DNA of 64,000 nucleotides from Planococcus sp. SK3692 (lineage in GTDB: Bacteria; Bacillota; Bacilli; Bacillales_A; Planococcaceae), in NCBI RefSeq assembly GCF_028890485.2, contig NZ_JARCHV010000002.1:930001-994000 (forward strand), written 5' to 3'. Numbering within the stretch: position 1 is the first letter of the stretch; every line of letters starts with the position of its first letter. Below the pieces are notes generated by a model. The model saw only the letters and a program-made list of their open reading frames with translations, was not told the DNA's origin and searched no databases. The position numbers and the translations under genes are program-made. This document shows positions 19,051 to 25,962 of the stretch, piece by piece.

Positions 19051-19350
19051 GTGAAAGCAGTTGAGAATAATGCTTCTAACAACGCGCGCCCATTTTCTGA
19101 AGAAAAAATCCTGAAGGAATGCCGCCATTATTTTTCATCGGAAACTGCTCGAACAGCAGAAATCGCTGAAAGATTTATGGAATATTTCATCAGAAACGCC
19201 TCTTCTGAAGGAGTGCTTTTCAAGACGATCAAAGAAATTACACATGACTTGAATATTTCTCACCAAACCTTGACCAAAGTACTTAAACGGCTCGAGGAAG
19301 AAGAGATCATCTATAGAAGAAACGGCATCATCGGTTTGTGGCAGGAATAA
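19051..19350 (+). CDS. RepL-like winged-helix DNA-binding protein
   Basis: A 99-residue protein whose C-terminal 50 residues form a winged helix: FKTIKEITHDLNISHQTLTKVLKRLEEEEIIYRRNG is very like the DNA-binding part of Firmicute plasmid RepL proteins and small MarR/IclR-type regulators. The N-terminal half (EKILKECRHYF, AEIAERFMEYFI) is helical. No other replication gene or origin is present, so a transcriptional role is more likely than replication. GGAGG at 19038-19042 suits the GTG at 19051 better than the ATG at 19045. It is monocistronic and ends in a terminator. Confidence 0.65.
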   Translation: MKAVENNASNNARPFSEEKILKECRHYFSSETARTAEIAERFMEYFIRNASSEGVLFKTIKEITHDLNISHQTLTKVLKRLEEEEIIYRRNGIIGLWQE

Positions 19351-19380
19351 GTAGAGCGATTTGAAAAATGAGCTTAACAG

Positions 19381-19410
19381 AGACTGGCGGATATTCTGTC
19401 AGTCTTTTTC
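19381..19410 (+). terminator. Terminator after RepL-like gene
   Basis: AGACTG and CAGTCT pair around a 13-base loop, followed by TTTTTC. Confidence 0.7.
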
Positions 19411-19677
19411 TCATGCCAATTTCAGCGTCAGTTTAAAGCAGAAGACGGGATCACTCAATAATTCACCTCACTATAAATAGGTATATATGACTATTTATAT
19501 TGATAGGTATTGAAATAGGTTTAATGATACAGTCTATTTGCTTATATTTATTAAGAATTTTTATGAAAATACGCTTAAAAGTGTAGAATGTACCAAAGAA
19601 GTGTGATATAAAGGTACTAGAATAATCTGAATTTTTAGATAGGAAGTTTGATAATGCTGAAGTAAGGAGGATGTGAA
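19411..19677 (+). other. AT-rich leader with an inverted repeat before the Wzz-like gene
   Basis: ATAAATAG (19473-19480) and CTATTTAT (19491-19498) are perfect 8-bp inverted arms around a 10-base spacer, a candidate operator. The rest is very AT-rich upstream sequence without a coding frame; no promoter pair of high quality can be picked. Confidence 0.4.
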
Positions 19678-20337
19678 ATGGGTAAACAACCAATCGGACG
19701 CCGGCTTTTAACGTGTATTAGCCGAAACTTTGTGCTGGTAGCTGGCACAACGGTATCCACAGTCTTTGCTGTATGGCTGGTTTCAGTGTTTATTTATGAG
19801 CCGGAATACATGGCGACGAGCCAAGTATTTGTCGAACCGTTAACATCCGAGACAATCCCCGGAGAGACTTTAGCCGCATCTGATTATCAAACCTTGGAAG
19901 CTTATCAAGTATTGGCAAAAAGCCCGGCTGTTTTATCCCAAGTTCTTGATAACACAGCCAGCAGCTATTCGATGGCCGAGCTCCATAATCGTGTAACCAT
20001 CGACCGGCCAGAAAATTCCCAGGTACTTAACATTGTCGTCTCTGCTGGAAATAAGAATGAAGCGGCTTCCATTGCGAATGCTATTGCCTTTGGCTTACAA
20101 GACGAAGTAAAACATTTATTAAAAGTTGATAATGTGAGTGTCATCTTGAAAGCGGGCACGTCTAATAGCGCACTTGAGGAAAGCGGCAGTTTGAGTATCC
20201 AATTGTCTCTTGCGGCTATCGCGGGTTTAGTCGCTGGAATTTTTCTAAGCCTGACAGTCGAACTGGTTGGTGCTTTGCGGCGTGCTGCCCACTTTGGCAG
20301 AAAGAAAAGCCCGCATTTACAAACCGTCTTCAAATAA
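19678..20337 (+). CDS. Wzz/YveK-like polysaccharide chain-length or tyrosine-kinase modulator protein
   Basis: A 219-residue membrane protein with a transmembrane helix near residues 17-40, an extracytoplasmic region beginning EPEYMATSQVFVEPL (typical Wzz domain), and a second helix at about 178-200. This topology is that of YveK/CapA-type modulators, which partner tyrosine autokinases in exopolysaccharide export. No kinase, flippase or glycosyltransferase gene is adjacent; it is followed instead by a FemAB/GNAT-like gene. TAAGGAGG lies seven bases before the ATG. It may regulate synthesis of a polymer encoded elsewhere. Confidence 0.75.
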   Translation: MGKQPIGRRLLTCISRNFVLVAGTTVSTVFAVWLVSVFIYEPEYMATSQVFVEPLTSETIPGETLAASDYQTLEAYQVLAKSPAVLSQVLDNTASSYSMAELHNRVTIDRPENSQVLNIVVSAGNKNEAASIANAIAFGLQDEVKHLLKVDNVSVILKAGTSNSALEESGSLSIQLSLAAIAGLVAGIFLSLTVELVGALRRAAHFGRKKSPHLQTVFK

Positions 20338-20363
20338 GCAGCAGTTAAAGCAGGGGTGAGATT

Positions 20364-21347
20364 ATGTACAAGCTGGTTTCCATCCAAGAGCATATCAAAT
20401 GGCAGGAAATACTGGATGCCTTAGACATACAGGATATTTACTACACGACCCAATATTTTTTGAGTGCCCTTAAACTGGATCCAGGAGAAGCTTACCTCTT
20501 TTATTTTCAATGTGAGGACGGGGAAGTGGCGTATCCTTTCATCAAGAGACAAGTGAACGAGGCAAAACCGTATTGCTTTGATATCACAACACCCTTTGGC
20601 TATGGGGGACCTGTCTTAAAGATTCGTTCTAACAGCGCCTCTCTTGTGAAAACCTTCAGAAGTGCATTCATTGATTTTTGTAAGAAAGAACAGATTATTG
20701 CCGAATTTATCCGTTTTCACCCTTCGAAAGAAAATGCAGAATTCTTTAAAGGTTATATGCAGTTATTGCCCTTATACGAAACGTATTCAATTGATTTAAA
20801 AAAATGGCAAAGCCGCTCCATTATGAATACCCAAGCTTCATCAAAAGTGGATTTCCGAAAGTTAGGGACTGTCCGCCATATGTTTGAATTCCTCGTCCTT
20901 TATTATTCAAACGCCAGAAGGCGGGAAGAAGCTGATAGTTATTATTTTTTCACCAACGATTATTTTGAAGCTTTAGTCAGCGCGCTGGGCCCAAACCTTC
21001 ATCTGTTTGGGGCATATATAGAAGAGAAATTAGTTTCCGCCTGCTATGTGTTGGCGATGGGCAAGACTATCCATTTCCACTTAGAAGGCAATTTGCCGGA
21101 AGGGAAAACGCATCAAGCTGACCGTGAATTGCTGGCTAAAGTAGCAGAATGGGGAGTAGATAATTATTATGAAGAGTTTCATTTAGGTGGAAGCTTGGAC
21201 AGCGATTTAGGCGAGGCAAAACGGGCGATGGCCAATATGCCGCCTTCCGTTTTCTTCATCGGCAAATGCATACATGAACAGCAGCTGTATGATCGATTCA
21301 TTTCTTTGGACGACGAAGACGTTATCCGGCGCTACCGCAATATCTGA
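20364..21347 (+). CDS. FemAB/GNAT-like acyl- or aminoacyl-transferase
   Basis: A 327-residue protein with the arrangement of FemAB-type proteins: an N-terminal half with ITTPFGYGGPVLK and FIRFHPSKEN (the YGYGGP-type motif is characteristic) and a C-terminal GNAT-like half with HLFGAYIEEKLVSACYVLAMG and EEFHLGGSLDSDLGEAKRAM. Such proteins transfer amino acids or acyl groups to cell-wall precursors or polysaccharides. It starts 26 bases after the Wzz-like gene and is probably cotranscribed, so modification of a surface polymer is plausible. Acceptor and donor are unknown. Confidence 0.7.
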   Translation: MYKLVSIQEHIKWQEILDALDIQDIYYTTQYFLSALKLDPGEAYLFYFQCEDGEVAYPFIKRQVNEAKPYCFDITTPFGYGGPVLKIRSNSASLVKTFRSAFIDFCKKEQIIAEFIRFHPSKENAEFFKGYMQLLPLYETYSIDLKKWQSRSIMNTQASSKVDFRKLGTVRHMFEFLVLYYSNARRREEADSYYFFTNDYFEALVSALGPNLHLFGAYIEEKLVSACYVLAMGKTIHFHLEGNLPEGKTHQADRELLAKVAEWGVDNYYEEFHLGGSLDSDLGEAKRAMANMPPSVFFIGKCIHEQQLYDRFISLDDEDVIRRYRNI

Positions 21348-21380
21348 ACTCGATTCAGCAAATATAGGGAGGTATACTAA

Positions 21381-21866
21381 ATGAGATATACGCAATATAA
21401 AGGGGTAGTGGAGCGGGAATATAAAAAGTCGTTGCGCAAGATCATGTACGAATTATGCGTGGTGGAAGGTTTGAATTCCGTGAATGGGGCGCTGCGCCTA
21501 GGCGTTGCAAAAACCATTTTTGAATACTGGCGAAATTTCTATAGATACGATGACCATCAGCGCCTGTTCGACCAAAAAGTACAGGAGCTTGACAAAATGC
21601 ATTTTCTTTATGTAAATGAAGGGAAGAAGCAAACTATTGCGAAACCGCTGGAGCATACCGAACAGTCCAGTTTAGGCGGTTTCAAAGAGCAAGTTGAGAA
21701 TATGGCTGCTTATTACCGCCAAGTACATGCTGAAAGTGAAGGATTGGCTGTAGAAGCATCCAATGTGCAGTTGTACGAATTTGTTGAAGAACTTATTCAG
21801 CGCTACGAGGCTGGCGAGTTGCTTGAAGAAATAACCGAGAAATCACCGAACGCCAAAAAGGGGTAG
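21381..21866 (+). CDS. Unrecognised 161-residue protein
   Basis: I do not recognise this protein. The N-terminal ~65 residues are basic and aromatic-rich, with a possible helix-turn-helix (LRKIMYELCVVEGLNSV, then NGALRLGVAKTIFEYW); the C-terminal half is acidic and helical (QLYEFVEELIQRYEAGELLEEI). No signal peptide or membrane segment is visible. It begins 33 bases after the FemAB-like gene with GGGAGG upstream, and ends 10 bases before the ATL gene, so it is inside a run of at least four genes. A small regulator of the run is one possibility. Confidence 0.6.
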   Translation: MRYTQYKGVVEREYKKSLRKIMYELCVVEGLNSVNGALRLGVAKTIFEYWRNFYRYDDHQRLFDQKVQELDKMHFLYVNEGKKQTIAKPLEHTEQSSLGGFKEQVENMAAYYRQVHAESEGLAVEASNVQLYEFVEELIQRYEAGELLEEITEKSPNAKKG

Positions 21867-21876
21867 TTATTAAAAG

Positions 21877-22188
21877 ATGCAGCCGTTTACGAAAAAAGCG
21901 ATCGACGTCATGAAAAATATTCCACAAGGCGAAATAATGACATATGGGCAAGTGGCGCAGGCAGCCGGGAGCCCGCGTTCTGCCCGCCAAGTCGCAAGGA
22001 TTCTTCACAGCATGAGTGAAAAACACAATATCCCCTGGCACAGGATCGTCAATGCAAAAGGCGAAATCGTCATTAAGGACGGTGAAGGACGCTATACGCA
22101 ACAAATGTTATTGGAAGAAGAGGGGATTCGATTTGAGAAGGATGGGAAGGTCTCTTTAAGCCGCTATCAACACTTTCCAGATCTGTAA
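21877..22188 (+). CDS. Alkyltransferase-like (ATL) DNA-lesion-binding protein
   Basis: A 103-residue protein with the DNA-binding fold of O6-alkylguanine-DNA alkyltransferases (IPQGEIMTYGQVAQAAGSP, SARQVARIL), but the active-site PCHR motif reads PWHR with tryptophan at residue 54. That replacement defines alkyltransferase-like proteins, which bind O6-alkylguanine without repairing it and hand it to nucleotide excision repair. It starts 10 bases after the unrecognised gene. Recruitment of UvrA is established for the family but not shown here. Confidence 0.88.
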   Translation: MQPFTKKAIDVMKNIPQGEIMTYGQVAQAAGSPRSARQVARILHSMSEKHNIPWHRIVNAKGEIVIKDGEGRYTQQMLLEEEGIRFEKDGKVSLSRYQHFPDL

Positions 22189-22274
22189 GCAAGAAAATGT
22201 AAGTTTATAAAAGGCCTGAAAAAGGGTATAAACCTGCATCGACAAATTTTTTTGTGCAGAAATGGGGAATTGTA

Positions 22275-23009
22275 GTGGCTACAGAAAATAAACCGGTAAT
22301 TGGAATTACGGCCCGCGTAGAAGAGGATCAAATGTATTCTTTGGATCCTGTCTACGCAAACGCCATCCTACAGGCAGGGGGATTGCCTTTGATTGTCCCG
22401 ATTGTGGACGAAGAAGATATTCCGTTGCTTTGTGAACGATTGGATGGATTAATTGTAACAGGGGGCGGGGATATCAACCCAAATATTTACGGGGAAGAGC
22501 CTCATGTTCGTTTAGGTGCCGTTTATCCAGGCAGTGATAAATACGAAGCTGAACTCATCTTAAATTTCTTGAAACTGGATAAACCGTTTATCGGAATGTG
22601 CCGAGGCATGCAAATGTTCAACGTGGCTTTCGGTGGGACAGTATATCAGGATCTCGAAGCTCAATACGAAGGCACGCTTTACCAGCATAAGCAAATGGCA
22701 ATGCGAACACACCGTACGCATTCCGTGAAATTAGAAGAAGACAGCTTGTTATATGAAATTATGAAAGAAAAGGAGTTCCACGTGAACTCTTTCCATCACC
22801 AAGGCATAAAAGATGTCGCAGAAGGCTTAGAAGTAGCGGCACGTGCAGCAGATGGACTAGTAGAAGCATTGCAAAGCCCAAAACATCAATTTGCGATGGG
22901 CATCCAATGGCATCCTGAAGAATTTGCGTTACAAGGCGATGAAGCTTCAAAGAATCTTTTTTCTTACTTCGTCAAAGAATGCCTGATCGACAAAAAACAA
23001 AATCAATAA
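22275..23009 (+). CDS. PuuD-like class I glutamine amidotransferase (gamma-glutamyl-GABA hydrolase family)
   Basis: A 244-residue peptidase C26 protein. The nucleophile is Cys109 in FIGMCRGMQMFN, and the His-Glu pair is in GIQWHPEEF; TGGGDINP is the usual first motif. PuuD hydrolyses gamma-glutamyl-GABA in putrescine breakdown; related enzymes act on other gamma-glutamyl amides, so the substrate is open. GGGGA lies about eight bases before the GTG at 22275, which is preferred to the GTG at 22254. It ends in a good terminator and faces the converging signalling locus. Confidence 0.82.
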   Translation: MATENKPVIGITARVEEDQMYSLDPVYANAILQAGGLPLIVPIVDEEDIPLLCERLDGLIVTGGGDINPNIYGEEPHVRLGAVYPGSDKYEAELILNFLKLDKPFIGMCRGMQMFNVAFGGTVYQDLEAQYEGTLYQHKQMAMRTHRTHSVKLEEDSLLYEIMKEKEFHVNSFHHQGIKDVAEGLEVAARAADGLVEALQSPKHQFAMGIQWHPEEFALQGDEASKNLFSYFVKECLIDKKQNQ

Positions 23010-23010
23010 G

Positions 23011-23039
23011 AAAAAACGCAGGGTTCTCCTGCGTTTTTC
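23011..23039 (+). terminator. Terminator of PuuD-like gene
   Basis: AAACGCAGG and CCTGCGTTTTT pair around a 5-base loop. Confidence 0.88.
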
Positions 23040-23053
23040 TTATGCAGCAAACA

Positions 23054-23090
23054 AAAACCCGCCCTCCGTATTGGAAGGGTGGGTTAAAAA
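23054..23090 (-). terminator. Terminator of the signalling operon
   Basis: On the minus strand AACCCACCCTTCC pairs with GGAGGGCGGGTT with one A-C mismatch, followed by TTTTTG. It lies just after the precursor gene stop. Confidence 0.8.
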
Positions 23091-23102
23091 TGTAATGGGT
23101 AA

Positions 23103-23504
23103 TTATACTTTCGGGTTGACAGACCAAGGTTCAGGAATGCGTGATTTAGCAGCGAACTGATCTTCAACAGACCAAGGTTCAGGAATGCGTGATTTAGCAG
23201 CAAACTGATCTTCAACGGACCAAGGTTCAGGAATGCGTGATTTAGCAGCAAACTGATCTTCAACGGACCAAGGCTCAGGGATGCGTGATTTAGCAGCGAA
23301 CTGATCTTCGACGGACCAAGGCTCAGGGATGCGTGATTTAGCAGCGAACTGATCTTCGATAGACCAAGGTTCAGGAATACGTGATTTAGCAGCGAACTGA
23401 TTTTCCTTAGCAGAAAATTGTTCAGTTACTGCTGTCGTATCGAAATTTGGTGAAGTACTTAAAGCAATAGCAGATACAAAAAATATAATGACACTTTTTT
23501 TCAT
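23103..23504 (-). CDS. Secreted tandem-repeat pro-peptide, predicted RRNPP signal precursor
   Basis: A 133-residue protein. Residues 1-17 (MKKSVIIFFVSAIALST) form a short signal peptide. Residues 35-129 are six consecutive copies of a 16-residue unit, QFAAKSRIPEPWS with V or I then ED; a degenerate partial unit (EQFSAKE) precedes them and NPKV closes the protein. No folded domain is visible. AGGAG overlapping the receptor stop lies nine bases before the ATG, so translation is coupled to the upstream HTH-TPR receptor. Receptor plus small secreted precursor is the standard RRNPP layout (PlcR-PapR, NprR-NprX, Rap-Phr), where a 5-10 residue peptide is cut out and re-imported. SRIPEPWSV or a sub-peptide is the likely mature signal. 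That it signals is inference. Confidence 0.8.
   Translation of the reverse strand: MKKSVIIFFVSAIALSTSPNFDTTAVTEQFSAKENQFAAKSRIPEPWSIEDQFAAKSRIPEPWSVEDQFAAKSRIPEPWSVEDQFAAKSRIPEPWSVEDQFAAKSRIPEPWSVEDQFAAKSRIPEPWSVNPKV
23118..23402 (-). repeat. Six 48-bp coding repeats in the signal precursor
   Basis: The DNA repeat unit is 48 bp and the copies differ at only a few positions (for example GTTCAGGAATG versus CTCAGGGATG, mostly synonymous). They are contiguous with no spacers and stay in one reading frame. Near identity suggests recent expansion or gene conversion, and the copy number may vary between strains. Confidence 0.95.
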
Positions 23505-23516
23505 AATGTTTCACTC

Positions 23517-24806
23517 CTATCTAAGGTTAAGTGCTTCTTTACATGCGTCTTTTGATTTTTCAAAAGCTTCAGCGGCCTCTTTATACCGCTCTTGTTTAAA
23601 GTATATCTTACCCAAATAGCCTAAATAGTATCCTAAATCATTGTAACTTTTTGAATTTATAAAACTATTTATTAATTTATTTAATATAATATCTTCGAAT
23701 TTATCATCTTCTTCGTCTAATAAGTAAGTTAATGCTACAAATTCCATGTATGCATCTTTAAAAACGGTATTTGAAGGAGAGTCGATTCTAATTTCCTTAG
23801 CTTCTACTAGTTTTTGGCCAATCCTCATAATTTCTTTGGCTTTAAATTTGTTTCCCAGTTCTAAATAACTTTTAATTAAGACACAATGTGCTGAAATATT
23901 ATCGGCTATATACTCCTCAGGTATGTATTTCAAGGAGTTGTTCAAATGAGGAATTGCTTCTTCGTATTGTTGGTATATGAAATTTGAAAATCCCACGTTA
24001 TATTCGGTGGTGAATTTAAGAATATCGATATCTAACTTACTTCCTATGGTTAATGCATTCTTATGGTGTTCAAGAGATAGCTTATAGTTGCCGAAGTGTT
24101 CATGGGTAATCGCAATATTCAAATGGCACTCTACAATACGTTTAGGTACAAACTCTTGTTGATAAATCTTTAAAGCCAGTTCTGAATATTTGTAAGCTAA
24201 CTCATGCTCTTCGCACTGATTGCTTGAGATGCCAATAGAATAGTATAGATCTCCTATTTCTGCGGCAGAAATTGACTTAGGAGCAATCTTTTCAGCAATC
24301 AAATAAGTTTTCAAAGCATTTTCATAATCATTCAAAATATAATTATAGTTGCCATTATATTTGTGATACAGATAATACTGTTCCTGATCCATAAACTCTT
24401 TGAAACGGTCCATCTCTTTGATTTTCTTTTCTGCACTTTCCAAATCTCCCGTAATGATGAAATAGCGGATTTGTTGAATGTCGAATTCAAGTTCGACGTC
24501 TTCGTCGGCGCGCAAAAGAGGGTGATTGCAAATATCTGCGTAGTGCTCCATAATTTTGCCTTTGTTTTGCGGATGGAGCAATGAGTTTTTAAAGTTTTTC
24601 ACTAGCACTTTGCCAATGGGATTGTCTTTGGCTGCCAGCGGGATTTCGAGTTTTTTGCATAATGCTTCCAAATCTTTTAATGCGGGTTCTTTCAATCCAG
24701 CTTCAATTTTTTTCAAATCTTTTGGAGAGAAAATGCCCGATGCAGTTTCTTCCATGCTGAAACGCTTTTTCAGGCGATGGTATTTCAGTCGCATTCCTGT
24801 GTCCAT
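23517..24806 (-). CDS. RRNPP-family (NprR/PlcR-like) HTH-TPR peptide receptor
   Basis: A 429-residue regulator. Residues 5-56 are an XRE-type helix-turn-helix (RLKYHRLKKRFSMEETASGIFSPKDLKKIEAG), close in pattern to PlcR/NprR N-termini. The rest, from about 70 to 429, is all-helical with repeated TPR-like pairs, clearest at the C-terminus (GYLGKIYFKQERYKEAAEAFEKSKDACKEAL). Length matches NprR (about 420) and exceeds AimR and PlcR. AAGGAG lies seven bases before the ATG at 24806; longer in-frame starts up to 24944 lack one. Base composition is visibly more AT-rich than neighbours, hinting at transfer. It is followed 12 bases later by the repeat precursor. Confidence 0.88.
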   Translation of the reverse strand: MDTGMRLKYHRLKKRFSMEETASGIFSPKDLKKIEAGLKEPALKDLEALCKKLEIPLAAKDNPIGKVLVKNFKNSLLHPQNKGKIMEHYADICNHPLLRADEDVELEFDIQQIRYFIITGDLESAEKKIKEMDRFKEFMDQEQYYLYHKYNGNYNYILNDYENALKTYLIAEKIAPKSISAAEIGDLYYSIGISSNQCEEHELAYKYSELALKIYQQEFVPKRIVECHLNIAITHEHFGNYKLSLEHHKNALTIGSKLDIDILKFTTEYNVGFSNFIYQQYEEAIPHLNNSLKYIPEEYIADNISAHCVLIKSYLELGNKFKAKEIMRIGQKLVEAKEIRIDSPSNTVFKDAYMEFVALTYLLDEEDDKFEDIILNKLINSFINSKSYNDLGYYLGYLGKIYFKQERYKEAAEAFEKSKDACKEALNLR

Positions 24807-24964
24807 GTCGACTCTCCTTTCCGTTTGCATGGGCAGTACTTCAATCATCCATGTAGGAGAGTTTATCTCCGCTTGGCCAGGCGGCCCTGACAAGCGTATA
24901 TCCGATAGATTGTTTAGTACGATAATTACCGCCTCCACATCCACATTTTACTTTAAATACATAT

Positions 24965-24993
24965 ATTAAATCTATGATAGCATCAATTTTCAA
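24965..24993 (-). promoter_or_regulatory. Sigma-A-like promoter of the receptor-precursor operon
   Basis: On the minus strand TTGAAA (24993-24988) and TTTAAT (24970-24965) are separated by 17 bases. Confidence 0.5.
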
Positions 24994-25134
24994 AATAAAC
25001 TGCTTTTTTATTTCCATTACTCTGGTTTTGAGAAAAAAGGTAAAAAGTGCCTATCAACTAAAATAATAGCCAAATCATTACAGTACTTGGACATACTACT
25101 AGTCCTTTTGCTCTATCGAAATAATTTCGTGAAA

Positions 25135-25161
25135 GTTTAGATAAAGGGAGATGAGGGGTAA
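25135..25161 (+). promoter_or_regulatory. Sigma-B-like promoter of first YflT gene
   Basis: GTTTAG (25135-25140), 15-base spacer, GGGTAA (25156-25161). This fits the sigma-B pattern GTTTAA-N12-15-GGGTAT and precedes a general-stress gene. Confidence 0.65.
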
Positions 25162-25207
25162 GGAAGAATAATGCAACAGCCAAATCAATTAAAATGGAGG
25201 TATTATC

Positions 25208-25801
25208 ATGAACTCATCAAATAAAAAAGTGCTTGGAATCGTTTATTCACAGGAAGATTTCGAGCGTAAACTGAGCCAGCTAAATGAACAAGGCTATTCC
25301 GCAAACGAAATTCATGCGGTAGCTCAACATACGGACCAACTCGACAAGCATGCGGTAAACGTAGAAAAAGCGGGATCTTTCGGAGATAAGATGAAAAGTT
25401 TTGTAACAGGAAAAAGCGCGGTAAAAGAATCCATTGATTCGCTTGGCTTATCGGAATCGGAGTCGCAGCGATATACAGAAGATGTTGCTAAAGGCGGGAT
25501 TCTTTTATATGTAGATGGTGAGAGAAAAGGAATCATCGAAGCAGTGAAGGAATCGGAAGGTGCGCCCGAACATGAACCGACGGATGCAGAACGCCGTCAG
25601 TTTATCCAGTCCGTCGATAATAATTATGATGAACAGGAAGACCGTTTCGCCCGCGGAGAGACTTTCTTGCAAGATCCGACATTAATTAAAGACGAGCGCC
25701 ACGTTTCGTTCTCGACGCAGGAAAAAGCTGAAGTTGAAAAAGCCAGAGGCGGAACGAGCAAAACAGAAGCGCAAAGTAAGACCAATAGAAAATACAGATA
25801 A
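25208..25801 (+). CDS. YflT-domain general stress protein
   Basis: A 197-residue cytoplasmic protein. The N-terminal ~110 residues are a YflT/general-stress-17M domain (VLGIVYSQEDFERKLSQLNEQGYSANEIHAVA, then KGGILLYVDGE), which in Bacillus is a sigma-B-induced protein of unknown biochemical role. The C-terminal 80 residues are charged and probably disordered. GGAGG lies seven bases before the ATG. It is followed by its own terminator and a second YflT gene with a matching promoter. Confidence 0.8.
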   Translation: MNSSNKKVLGIVYSQEDFERKLSQLNEQGYSANEIHAVAQHTDQLDKHAVNVEKAGSFGDKMKSFVTGKSAVKESIDSLGLSESESQRYTEDVAKGGILLYVDGERKGIIEAVKESEGAPEHEPTDAERRQFIQSVDNNYDEQEDRFARGETFLQDPTLIKDERHVSFSTQEKAEVEKARGGTSKTEAQSKTNRKYR

Positions 25802-25807
25802 TGTTTT

Positions 25808-25836
25808 CCCCCCGATCTCAAAAAGATCGGGGGTTT
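25808..25836 (+). terminator. Terminator after first YflT gene
   Basis: CCCCCGATCT and AGATCGGGGG pair perfectly around a short A-rich loop, followed by TTTC. Confidence 0.85.
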
Positions 25837-25896
25837 CTGTTATTCAGCAAACCGGACTTTATCATGCATGAATTTCTTATATAGAAGAAACGAAAT

Positions 25897-25923
25897 GTTT
25901 TAGCAATGATCAGGTGCGGGTAA
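25897..25923 (+). promoter_or_regulatory. Sigma-B-like promoter of second YflT gene
   Basis: GTTTTA (25897-25902), 15-base spacer, GGGTAA (25918-25923), the same spacing and -10 as the promoter of the first YflT gene. Confidence 0.65.
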
Positions 25924-25962
25924 ACAACTAGCAAGACAAGTTAAACTCAGGAGGTTTTATAA

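Larger units (their letters stand above)
24807..25207. other. 400-bp divergent region between signalling operon and YflT gene
   Basis: This contains the promoters listed at 24965-24993 (minus) and 25135-25161 (plus). The predicted receptor leader is about 150 bases long and holds no coding frame with a ribosome site. Nothing else is recognised. Confidence 0.5.

Noticed and set aside
19051-19350. Plasmid replication initiator
   Set aside because: No origin, iterons or other plasmid genes nearby; only the winged-helix resemblance to RepL supports it.
23118-23402. Regular repeat array resembling CRISPR on first sight
   Set aside because: Units of 48 bp are contiguous with no unique spacers and keep one reading frame; they encode the precursor peptide repeats.
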